This document shows positions 33,839 through 44,174 of a stretch of DNA of 64,000 bases, in pieces. The DNA comes from Schistocerca nitens (lineage: Eukaryota; Arthropoda; Insecta; Orthoptera; Acrididae). Every line of letters begins with the position of its first letter. Position 1 is the stretch's first letter. The stretch covers positions 376,277,348 through 376,341,347 of the forward strand of contig NC_064614.1 of assembly GCF_023898315.1 (NCBI RefSeq). Direction: 5' to 3'. The notes below the pieces were generated by a model that had not been told where the DNA came from, searched no databases, and saw only the letters and a program-made list of their open reading frames with translations. Both the position numbers and the translations under genes were made by a program.

Positions 33839-36168
33839 CATAGCTAACACTTGGTTTAAGAATCATGATAGAAGGTTGTATACATGGAAGAACCCTAGAG
33901 ATACTAAAAGGTATCAGATAGATTATATAATGGTAAGACAGAGATTTAGGAACCAGGTTTTAAATTGTAAGACATTTCCAGGGGCAGATGTGGACTCTGA
34001 CCACAATCTATTGGTTATGACCTGTAGATTAAAACTGAAGAAACTGCAAAAAGGTGGGAATTTAAGGTGATGGGACCTGGATAAACTGAAAGAACAAGAG
34101 GTTGTACAGAGTTTCAGGGAGAGCATAAGGAAACAATTGACAGGAATGGGGGATAGAAATACAGTAGAAGAAGAAAGGGTAGCTTTGAGGGATGAAGTAG
34201 TGAAGACAGCAGAGGATCAAGTAGGTAAAAAGACAAGGGCTAGTAGAAATCCTTGGGTAGCAGAAGAAATATTGAATTTAATTGATGAAAGGAGAAAATA
34301 TAAAAATGCAGTAAATGAAGCAGGCAAAAAGGAATACAAACGTCTCAAAAATGAGATCGACAGGAAGTGCAAAATGGCTAAGCAGGGATGGCTAGAGGAC
34401 AAATATAAGGATGTAGAGGCTTATCTCACTAGGGGTAAGATAGATACTGCGTACAGGAAAATTAAAGAGACCTTGGAGATAAGAGAGCCACTTGTATGAA
34501 CATCAAGAACTCAGATGGAAACCCAGTTCTAAGCAAAGAAGGGAAAGCAGAAAGGTGGAAGGAGTATATAGAGGGTCTATACAAGGGCGATGTACTTGAG
34601 GACAATATTATGGAAATGGAAGAGGATGAAGAGGAAGATGAAATGGGAGATACGATACTGCGTGAAGAGTTTGACAGAGCACTGAAAGACCTGAGACGAA
34701 ACAAGGCCTCCGGAGTAGACGACATTCCATTGGAACTACTGACGGCCTTGGGAGAGCCAGTCCTGACAAAACTCTACCATCTGGTGAGCAAGATGTATGA
34801 GACAGGCGAAATACCCTCAGACTTCAAGAAGCATATAATAATTCCAATCCCAAAGAAAGCAGGTGTTGACAGATGTGAGAATTACCGAACAATCAGTTTA
34901 ATAAGCTACAGCTGCAAAATACTAACACGAATTCTTTACAGACGAATGGAAAAACTAGTAGAAGCCGGCCTCGGAGAAGAACAGTTTGGATTCCGTAGAA
35001 ATACCGGAACACGTGAGGCAATACTGACCTTACGACTTATCTTAGAAGAAAGATTAAGGAAAGGCAAACTTACGTTTCTACCATTGTAGACCTAGAGAAA
35101 GCTTTTGACAATGTTGACTGGAATACTCTCTTTCAAATTCTAAAGGTGGCAGGGGTAAAATACAAGGAGCGAAAGGCTATTTACAATTTGTACAGAAAGC
35201 AGATGGCAGTTATAAGTGTTGAGGGACATGAAAGGGAAACAGTGGTTGGGAAGGGAGTAAGACAGGGTTGTAGCCTCTCCCCGATGTTATTCAATCTGTA
35301 TATTGAGCAAGCAGTAAAGGAAACAAAAGAAAAATTCGGAGTAGGTATTAAAATCCAAGGAGAAGAAATAAAAACTTTGAGTTTCGCCGATGACATTGTA
35401 ATTCTGTCAGAGACAGCAAAGGACTTGGAAGAGCAGTTGAACGGAATGGATGGTATCTTGAAGGGGGGATATAAGATGAACATCAACGAAAGCAAAACGA
35501 GGACAATGGAATGTAGTCGAATTCAGTCGGGTGATGTTGAGGGTATTAGATTAGGAAATGAGACACTTAAAGTAGTAAAGGAGTTTTGCTATTTGGGGAG
35601 CAAAATAACTGATGATGGTCGAAGTAGAGAGGATATAAAATGTAGACTGGCAATGGCAAGGAAATCGTTTCTGCAGAAGATAAATTTGTTAACATCGAGT
35701 ATAGATTTAAGTGTCAGGAAGTCATTTCTGAAAGTATTTGTATGGAGTGTAGCCATGTATGGAAGTGAAACATGGACGGTAAATAGTTTGGACAAGAAGA
35801 GAATAGAAGCTTTCGAAATGTGGTGCTACAGAATAATGCTGAAGATTAGATGGGTAGATGACATAACTAATGAGGAGGTACTGAATAGGATTGGGGAGAA
35901 GAGGAGTTTGTGGCACAACTTGACCAGAAGAAGGGATCGGTTGGTAGGACATGTTCTGAGTCATCAAGGGATCACCAATTTAGTATTTGAGGGCAGCGTG
36001 GAGGGTAAAAATCGTAGGGGGAGACCAAGAGATGAATACACTAAGCAGATTCAGAAGGATGTAGGTTGCAGTAGGTACTGGGAGATGAAGAAGCTTGCAC
36101 AGGATAGAGTAGCATGGAGAGCTGCATCAAACCAGTCTCAGGACTGAAAACCACAACAACAACAACAA
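33839..36168 (+). mobile_element. RTE-like LINE, 5'-truncated (copy 2)
   Basis: About 2.33 kb, inserted in the LINE at 31395-36250. The TSD CTATTT lies at 33833-33838 and 36169-36174. The 3' tail is a CAA repeat at 36152-36168. It starts inside the endonuclease C-terminus. Confidence 0.88.
33845..36147 (+). pseudogene. RTE-like endonuclease/reverse transcriptase
   Basis: The endonuclease tail (QIDYIMVRQRFRNQ and PGADVDSDHNLLVM, the SDH motif, near 33915-34020) is followed by a lysine-rich linker (34137-34499). The RT then begins in a shifted frame: RRNKASGVDDIPLELL (34695-34742), KHIIIPIPKKAG, EEQFGFRRNTGTREAILTL (34975-35032). Another frameshift falls near 35085. Then come KGVRQGCSLSPMLFNLYIEQ (35250-35309), catalytic FADDIVILSE (35385-35414), YLGSKITDDGRS and a long C-terminal region ending at 36147. 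The last 333 codons (35146-36147) are open, so this is much younger than the surrounding LINE. At least three frame breaks inactivate it. Confidence 0.88.
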
Positions 36169-36255
36169 CTATTTGCAAGTGGAACAGGAAAGGAAATGAG
36201 TAGTAGTGGTACAGGGTACCCTCCGCAACGCACTGCATGTAGATATCGATGCGGA

Positions 36256-36940
36256 TTACTCACACAGTGACGGTCTGCCACTTAGTACTTCGTCATTCAG
36301 TTTTCTTGACGACGGCGGATGCTTCTATGCGCATAACCATTGCGTCAGATTGTGCTGGAATGTTGCCGTAAACCTTCGTCATTCAGACTTTTTTGAAACG
36401 GTGGCACTTAACCACTACGTCAGACGGTGCTGGATTATTGTCGTACCACTCCGCCAACTCAACATGGATTGTTGCGCCACTGTTGCTCTTCACTAGCACA
36501 AAACAAATTACGCTCAATCGCCTTTTCAATGGGCTGTGCCTACTTCTTTTAGATCCGTTAGCGGCCTGCTGCGAGTATTTAAATGTGATTGCCGACAGGT
36601 GCCTGAAAAATAACAAGAAAAGGAATTACGTAATTATATTTGCGACAACCCCTCGTACACATTGTCCGAAGGAAAGCGCCGGCGCAGCGCCACCTATGAG
36701 CGAGCAGAGAGAGGAGACTGGGGAGAAGGCAGCCAGATGGCCCTCACGGCCGCAGCTTATCAGTCGCAGTCTGGCGCGCCGGCCGGCCCTTACCCGCTGC
36801 TAATGACCCAATAAGCCGCCGCCGCAGGACATCCGGGCACGGAACGCCGATCGGCCTTGTTACTACCTCTCCTCTCCACTCACTCTCCGTCCCCCGGGGT
36901 ATGCAGGGGATCGTCGCTTAAGGTGACACACTTCTCCCCA
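36256..36940. other. No gene found; GC/CpG-rich block at 36660-36860
   Basis: A short CpG-rich block that includes ggcgcgccggccggccc. I see no coding motif, repeat boundary or RNA gene. It could be a decayed LTR leader or a host regulatory island. Confidence 0.4.
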
Positions 36941-37314
36941 TTCCTCATTCGAAGGCGGTGCAAATCTACATGTACACTGTGCAACACAAATGACCGCTTT
37001 TTCGAAACCTCGTAAGTGCAAAAGCACTGAGCCCTGTGACATCATCCTCCAGCGCGGTGACTCTCAAACGTTTCGATAAATGCAAGATAAAGGCCAGAGT
37101 TCATTTCATGAGAGCTTTAAGGTGAATGAATAATCTCACACTGGCACCAAGTTTCACCACAATTCTGCCCAATGCCACCGTGTACCTGACAATTGCTCTA
37201 AGCCAAATTTCATCCCTTCTTTTGACGCTTCTGCAATAAAGGCCAGATCCGCAACACCTAGCACTGAAACCATGTGGTTTTCTTATGGGTGGCAGAGGAA
37301 AATACACTCATGCT

Positions 37315-38702
37315 CAAAAATTAAGGACAATTGCAGAATGAGGTGCCACACAATGTGGCACTACACGAACTGGCGCTAATAGCATAGGCACATACGGAAC
37401 ACACATGACACAGATCTGTAAGTCCACGGTATTGGTGATAAGTTGAGAAAACCGTCCCGAAACACACGTGCTACTAAACGCCACTGTGTCCTGCGTATTT
37501 ACCCCGTAATCAATATGGGATATAGCTGGGGTATAGCATCCAATTCTTGCACCAGTGCCTGTCGGACCTCATGAAGTGTCGTAGGGATTTGAAGACCCGC
37601 AGCGATACGTCGACCGAGACCATCCCAGACGTGCTCGATGGAGTTTAGGTCTGGAGAACAGGCAGACCACTCCATTCACCTGATATCATCTGTTCCAAGG
37701 TATTCATGCACAATGGCAGCTCGATGTGACCGTGCGTTATCATCCATCAGGAGGAAGGTGGGACCCATTGCATCCCTGAAAAGGCGGACATACTGGTGCA
37801 AAATGACGTCCCGATACAGCTGACCTGTTAAAGTTCCAGGTTGTACGTGCACCAATCATAATCTCACCCCACCCTACACCATCAAACCACGACCTCCACA
37901 CAGGTCCCTTTCAAGGATATTAAGGGGTTGGTACCTAGTTCCTGGTTCACGCCAGATGAAAACACGGCGAAAATCACTGCTCAGACTATACCTGAACTCG
38001 TCCATGAACATAACCTGGGACCACTGTTCCAGTGACCATGTACTGTGTTCTTGACACCAGGCTTTACAGGCTCTCCTGTGACCAGGTGTCAGTGGGATGC
38101 ACCTTGTAGGTCTCCGGGCGAATAAACCATGTCTGTTCTGTCGTCTGTAGACTGTGTGTCTGGAGACAACTGTTCCAGTGGCTGCGGTAAGGTCCTGAGC
38201 AAGGCTTCCTGCAGTACTCCGTGGCCGTCTGTGGGCGCTAATTGTGAGATATCGGTCTTCTTGTGGTGTTGTACACTGTGGGTGTCCCGTACTATAGCGC
38301 CTGGACACGTTTCCTGTCTGCTGGAATCGCTGCCATAATCTTGAGAACACACTTTGTGGCACACGGAGGGCCCGTGTTACGACCTGCTGTGTTTGAGCAG
38401 CCTCCGGTCGCCCAAGTATTCTACCCCTGGTAACGTCATCAATATGTGTTCTTTGAGCGATTTTCAACACGCAGTCACCATTAGCACGTCTGAAAATATC
38501 TGCACACTTACTCGTTGCACCGTACTCTGATATGCACTAACACATCTCTGCGTATGTGGACTGCTGCCAGCTCCACCCTGCAACCACCGCAGGTCAAATG
38601 CACCGCATGGTCATACTCCGAGGTTATTTAAAGCCGCAAACCGCCCACCAGAGCGTAGTTTCACCATGTATCAGCATTATCCTTAATTTAAGAGCATGAG
38701 TG
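37315..38702 (-). mobile_element. Complete Tc1-like element, 1.39 kb
   Basis: The left TIR is cactcatgctcaaaaattaa at 37315. The right TIR ends ttaatttaagagcatgagtg at 38702. TA duplications lie at 37313-37314 and 38703-38704. It sits inside one arm of an inverted repeat pair. Confidence 0.93.
37520..38491 (-). pseudogene. Tc1-like transposase, frameshifted
   Basis: The open stretch from 38470 down to 37874 carries the helix-turn-helix region (GRPEAAQTQQVVTRALRVPQ, then SRLWQRFQQTGNVSRR) and the first catalytic motif VMFMDEFRYSL near 38010. A short insertion near 37876 shifts the frame. The catalytic core continues: FLLMDDNARSHRA near 37762-37724 (second Asp) and CSPDLNSIEHVWD near 37658-37620 (third acidic residue). 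A stop interrupts between them near 37682. All three catalytic positions are present, so inactivation is by frameshift and nonsense rather than active-site loss. The start codon is not resolved because the frame opens on a non-ATG codon. Confidence 0.88.
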
Positions 38703-39399
38703 TATTTCAGACACACTACTGCTCAAAATCGACACAATATGGCCTTAGAGGATGGCGTAAAGCGTGTCAACGAAACCACCTCTTTCCTTGGAGCGTTGAT
38801 TCCCAAAACTTTCACGGACTAAAACCAAAGTTTGCAGTTTGATGAGCAACAGAACGAAATTCTTTGCTACGTTTCACAATGCTTACACCCCCAAATGATT
38901 CAGCTCTAAGAACAGGGTGGGACATCAACGTTATGGAACATTATCGGATCCCTTTGAAGAGAAGTGTGAGCAGAAATTTTGCTCTGGTGTACGGGGCAGA
39001 AGCATGAGCGTACGTTCAGAACCATTCGATGAAATTCAAACGCGATTCGAAGCAGCAAATGATACTTATGCTTTTTCGTCCAACTTCTTTCACGACATCT
39101 TGTGACGGAGACAGAGGAATGTAACATTGACACATGCATGAATAAAATGGCAAAAGATCGTTCTAAGACCATCGAATTTGGCAACACTCTCACTGCTATC
39201 CGCCCACCTTAGTCGTCACCTTCAAAATGTCGCAGTTCAGACATAACCTGTGATGTCAGACCTAAACACCTACATCGCTGTCGTCGCGCCTCCTATTTGG
39301 CCATCTAGAATCGAAAGGCTGTGGAAGGAGTTGCCTGTCTACAAAGGTCTAGGACTTTGTCACACAATGTCTCTGTTCAGCTACATTTTTAAAGTGCTC

Positions 39400-40267
39400 A
39401 ACAAAGGTGACTGAGTAGCACCGAGGGTGTTTCTAAACTGGGGGGTCAGACAATGACCCTTTGCCGTTTTATCAATGCACGTGCTAATGTCGCTCCTCTC
39501 TGTGACCAAGTTCCAAGAATACGCCGAACAGGAAAGCTGAGAAAACATAAGCACCCTTTACTGCTTCGAACTGCACTAAAACTTCGTCAAATGGTTTTGA
39601 ACGGTGACTCCACCATGTACACTGGAGTGAGAATTACGATTAACTGTAGTCCGAAGCGGCTTGGTCTCATTCTGTGGAGCTGTTGACTTTCGACAAGACT
39701 TGAGTCCGAGAGGTGTCATCAGTATCAAACGTCAAGCACCTCATCGTGTTGCTCATTACACTGCAAACTTTGATTGACCAGCGGTGTACCTGGTTTGTTT
39801 GCTTCCGCCACCCATAACAAAACCGAGTGATTTCAATTCTGGGCGTCGCGGTTCTAATCTCCGTTGCGGAGGCACCAAAAGAAGGATTGAAAAGTGGGTA
39901 AGAGCAAGTTTGACGACCTGCCCATCTCGTACAAAATCCACGGTGGCGATGGCCGGACGGTGGTGAAATATAGTGGCAATGTGACATCATTAATCCACCT
40001 TACACATGTCATAGACTTTTGAGCTCTGGCCTTCACTTCACATGTGTCGACACCATGCTGTCTGAAGCAGCGCTGTGCTGGAGGATGAAGTCGCAGGGTG
40101 CCACAATTTTGCACCTTAACAGAGGAAGGTTACAGGAACCTTTCAGCCAAATTCCAAATTTATTCGTCGGAATGGACGGCAGGTAGGGTTTTTCAAAAAA
40201 GTGATCTTTTAATTGTGTTTTGCAGTGTACTTCTACACCAAAACTCTGCATCTCACTTCGAAGTGCA
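39400..40267 (+). repeat. Unclassified ~0.9-kb repeat, direct copy
   Basis: Partner of 36944-39223 in opposite orientation. The gap between the arms is about 175 bp (39224-39399). This copy has an extra ~70 bp near 40125-40190 that the other lacks. Confidence 0.7.
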
Positions 40268-40379
40268 TGTCTGAGGGTACTTCTTATAATAGTAGTTGGC
40301 TGGGCTTCTTCCCGTTCAGCTCACGTATGGAGACGGAGGCTGTGTAAACACCTTTGTCTGCATGTAATTCGTTTAATCT

Positions 40380-41027
40380 TGACGTCACTGTTCCCCATGA
40401 GACATTTATGATTCAAAGGTACTTTACGAAATACAGCAGGTTAGTTTTCTCAGGACAGGTTACGCCTATCTTCATGATTCAGCGAGCTAAGTTTTTTCAG
40501 GGTATTCGTGACACTCTTCGATGGATCAAACGATCCTGTGGCTATTCGTGCTGCCGTTATCTGTAAACGTTCAATATCTCCTGCTAGTCCTATTTGGTAC
40601 TGGTCCCATTAACTAGAGTAGTGTTATATGTGCTTTGTAAGCAGTCTCCTTTGTAGATAGATTGCATCTCCCTAGAATTCTGTCAATGAATTACAGTCTG
40701 CCATGTGCTTTCATCGACATACTATAAGACTGACTATTTCATATCCCTGCAAAGTTTACACCTAGGTATTACTACTACCGATTACAGTTGTTGCTCGTTG
40801 ATACTGTTGTCGTACAGTACTACTATTTTCCGTTGTGTGAGGCGCACAGTTTACATTACTGAAAATTTAAAGCAAATTGTAAGACCTGGCATCGCTTTGA
40901 AATCTTTCGAAATACGGCTGCAAATCTGTTCAACTTTTCAGGCAGTACTTCGTTACATATATATCACTGCATGTTCTGTGAAAAGTCTCAGATTGTTAGT
41001 AACATTGTCTGCAAGGTTGTTTTATTA
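40380..41027 (-). pseudogene. LINE RT remnant (Jockey/CR1-like), 3' part
   Basis: On the minus strand the DNA order follows the RT thumb and C-terminal region of Jockey/CR1-like elements (for example the antisense of a YQxGLAGDIERL-type motif near 40570-40610). It ends abruptly at 41027, where another LINE begins. The sequence 5' to this in the RT resumes at about 43815. No open frame remains. Confidence 0.65.
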
Positions 41028-42050
41028 GTTATCAGTTTCCTGATTGGTTTGATGTGACCCACCACCCCTTCCTTTCCTGTGCTAGCCTCCTCATTGCAGA
41101 ACAGCCCTTGCTCTGTAAATCTTCAATTATCTGTTGAATGTACTCAAATTCGTGTTTTCCCCTACAGTTTTTACTCCCTACAGTTTCCTCTAGTACCGTG
41201 TTTATCCCTGATGCCTTAACAGATGTCGTATTATTGTGTCCCTTCTTGTCAGAGTTTCCTATATGTTCCTTCCTTCGCCTACTCTGCGGAGAACGTAGGC
41301 ATTACTTATCTTACCAATCTACCTGATTCTCCTCTAGCACCACATCTCAAACGCTTCGATTTTCTTCTGTTCTGGTTTTTCCACAGTGCATAACCCTCTA
41401 CCACACATCGCAATGGTACAAATGCCTATTCTCAGAAATTTCTTCTTCAAATTAAGGGCAATGTCTGATGCCAGCCAGCTTTTCTTGTCCAGGAATGCCC
41501 TCTTTGAGTGTGTTAGTCTGCTCTTCATGTCCTCCTTCCTCCATTAGTTATGGTTAATTTTGGTTATAAGGCAGCAGAATTCCTTAACCCCATCTATTTC
41601 GTGATCACCACATCTGATATTCTTGTTATTCTCATTTGTGCTGCATCTCATTACCTTTGTCTTTTTCCGGTTTACTCTCAATCCATATTCTGTACTCAAT
41701 AGTCTGCTCATTCCGTCCAACAGATCCTGTATTTCTTCTCCACATTCATTTAGCAATCCTCAATGAAGCGTCATCAACGAATCTTATTACTGATATCCAT
41801 TCACCCTGATTTTTAATCCACTTTTGAACCTTTCTTCTTCTCCATCTTTGTTTGTTCGATGTATAGGTTGAACAGCAGGGGGTGAAAGAGTGCGTCCCTG
41901 ACTTACACCCTTTTTAGTAGAAGTTATTCTTCCAGTCTTCTTGCTCCCTCTTAGCTCTCATAGACATTGTATGTTACCAGTCTTTCTCTATAGCTTACTC
42001 CTGTTTTCCTCCAAGTTTCAAACATATTGCACCGCCTGAAAGTTTTTCAA
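41028..42050 (-). pseudogene. RTE-like LINE fragment
   Basis: Minus-strand blocks: KGVSQGRTLSP near 41910-41880; STEYGLRVNRKKTKVMRCST (41697-41638); then DHEIDGVKEFCCLITKINHN (41606-41547). SRLTHSKRAFLDKKSWLASD and EQKKIEAFEMWC follow (41520-41334), and RRVGEG near 41295. The layout matches the RTE-like copies at 15206 and 33839 at clear distance. The FADD catalytic box is not identifiable. The 3' end near 41040 contains the motif catcaaaccaatcaggaaac (minus strand). Confidence 0.75.
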
Positions 42051-42051
42051 G

Positions 42052-42247
42052 CATTTCTTTCTGGTACATTAGGAAAGTCTGTCTGGCTTCTGTAGCAGTG
42101 TGGGGTGGAAATAGCTTCTTGCAGGAACCGAAGGGTACTTGTTTTTTCGGCCATTTCTTTCTGGTACATTAGGAAAGTCTGTGTGACTTCTGTAGCAGTG
42201 TGGGGGGGAAATTGCTTCTTGCAGGAGCCGAAGGGTACTTATCATAT
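42052..42247. repeat. 100-bp tandem duplication inside the LINE fragment
   Basis: catttctttctggtacatta occurs at 42052 and 42152, and the copies remain alignable to ccgaagggtactt. Confidence 0.92.
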
Positions 42248-43685
42248 CAATCTTTTGAGCAACTCAGCAACACAACACCCACACACTGACATGGTGTGCC
42301 CCAAGGTTCCATACTAGGTCCACTACTTTCACAGTATATACAGTATATACACAGTATATTACTGACCTGTCATCTGTTACATTACCAGATGCCAAGTTTG
42401 TCTTATTTGCAGATGATACAAACATTGCAATAAATAGGAAATCAAATATAAATTTAGAAAGGGTAGCTAATCAAATTTTTACTAATATTAATAAGTGGTT
42501 CATAGCCAATTTACTGTCTTTAAACTTTGAAAAGACCCACTATCTGCAGTTCCAAACTTCCAAGAGATTTTCTTCTACGTGTGTGTATAAAATATTGTGA
42601 CATGGAAATAGGAGAAGTTGAGAGTGTAAAATTCTTGGCATTATAACTTGATAATAAATTCAGTTGGGAGTGACATACAAACGAACTGCTAAAGTGCATA
42701 AACAAGTCTGTGCTTGCAATGCGAATGATGTCAGACATAGGAGGTATAAATATAAAAAAACTGCCATATTTTGTTTATTTTCACTCAAGGATATCATATG
42801 GTATCGAATTTTGGGGTAACTCCACAACCCAAGAAAAAAATTTTTGAGTACAGAAGCGTATAATAAGAGTACTCTGTTGTGTAAATCCAAGAACATCATG
42901 TCGAAACCTGTTCAAAGAATTGGGCATACTAACCACAGCTTCTCAGTATATTTATTTCTTAATGTAGTTTGTTGTAAATAATACATCTCTTTTTCCAACT
43001 AACTACTTAGTACACAGTATCAATACTAGGAATAAGAACAATATACATAAAGATTTCAAATCACGTACTCTTGCCCAGAAAGGAGTCTAGTATTCAACAA
43101 TGGATATTTTCAGCCAAGTTACCAACAACCATTAAGAGTTTAGTTTCAGACAAGGCACAATTTAAACATTATTTAAGAAAATTTTTTACGGCCACTCCTT
43201 CTATTCCATCCATGAATTTCTCAACATGTGCAGTAGGCCATTTTAATGAAAATTCATTATACTTGAATATTTCACAATACTCGGTTGTAACAGTCAAGTA
43301 ACTACCTAGTGTGTGAATGATGGATGTATGGAAAGCAGATGTAAGTCTTAAGTCTGTAAATAGTGGAAGTTCAATTTTAAATCTTGTACATAATTTGACT
43401 GTTCTTAACTGAGGGTCATTGAAATGAATAATTTAATTTAATTTTAACAATACTTGGTTGTAATTGCCAAGTAACTAGCTACTGTGTGAATGATGGATTT
43501 ATTTAATTATAATTCATGTACATAATTTTACTATTTATTGACTGAGGATCATTAAAATTAATGAAACTCAATTTTTCTAATTACATTTTTGTAATGTGTT
43601 TATCTGACATGTTCAACACCCAGAAGGATCCCCTCTTTTTTTGGGTCTATGGAATGAATAATTAATCTAATCTAATCTTATCTTA
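42052..43685 (+). mobile_element. LINE fragment with (TAATCT)n tail
   Basis: A different LINE family, plus strand, 5'-truncated. RT blocks: CPQGSILGPLLF-like near 42297-42335, catalytic FADDTNIAINRKSN (42403-42444), INKWFIANLLSLNFEKTHYL (42490-42549) and YGIEFWGNSTT (42800-42832). The 3' end is a TAATCT short repeat at 43662-43685. Frameshifts and stops are numerous. The 5' end carries a 100-bp duplication. Confidence 0.8.
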
Positions 43686-43814
43686 TTCTTGTCAGCAATT
43701 TGGATGCATGAGCTGTTCTGTTGAATGTGTGATAGTCTTCGCACTTCTCTGCGCTTGCTATCTGCGGAATCGCGTGGATGATATTTTTCCGAAAGTGTGG
43801 TGCTACGTCGCCAC

Positions 43815-44170
43815 GTTTTTTTATATTCATTAATGTACAACAGGTATATCAAGGGTCGCAACACCCTTCCCTGGTGCACATCTGATGTTACTTCAACACC
43901 TGTCATTGACTCTCCTCCATCTCGGATAACATGGGGTGTCGTCACTATCAAGGAATCCTGAATCAAATCACAATTATTTTCTCGGGGGAATAAAATACAG
44001 GTACTATACAATCGTACATTCGAAAATAAGCATATGTTTGGCACTGAGTCGAAAGCTTTTGGAAAATCACAAAACATTGAAATTCGTCTCAGAATCGATC
44101 CCTCACTCTGCAGTGGTGTGTGCCCTAATTTCAAACTCTCTAGCAGATATTAATCTACCCGGCACAGACT
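43815..44170 (-). pseudogene. LINE RT remnant (Jockey/CR1-like), 5' part
   Basis: Minus-strand blocks: ISMFCDFPKAFDSVPNICLF (44083-44024), then VHQGRVLRPLIYLLYINEYK (43870-43811). These are RT motifs A and B of the element whose thumb lies at 40380-41027. The catalytic FADD would fall at the split and is not preserved. The stretch 43686-43814 between this and the TAATCT tail may be a third, unplaced LINE scrap. Confidence 0.75.
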
Positions 44171-44174
44171 TCTA

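Larger units (their letters stand above)
31395..36250 (+). mobile_element. Jockey/CR1-like LINE split by three insertions
   Basis: Own sequence: 31395-31608, 31807-32575, 33382-33838 and 36169-36250. The intervening pieces are a SINE, a solo LTR and an RTE-like LINE. Its 3' end (..ggtacagggtaccctccgc.., then tgtagatatcg) matches the end of the LINE at 10074-12415. Confidence 0.85.
36944..39223 (-). repeat. Unclassified ~0.9-kb repeat, inverted copy, split by Tc1
   Basis: Read on the minus strand and without the Tc1 at 37313-38704, this matches 39400-40267 through several anchors. Examples are gttgctcatcaaactgcaaa versus gttgctcattacactgcaaa, gccacccataagaaaacc versus gccacccataacaaaacc, and gctggaggatgatgtc versus gctggaggatgaagtc. 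Identity is low (roughly 70% by eye). No coding motif. Confidence 0.7.
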
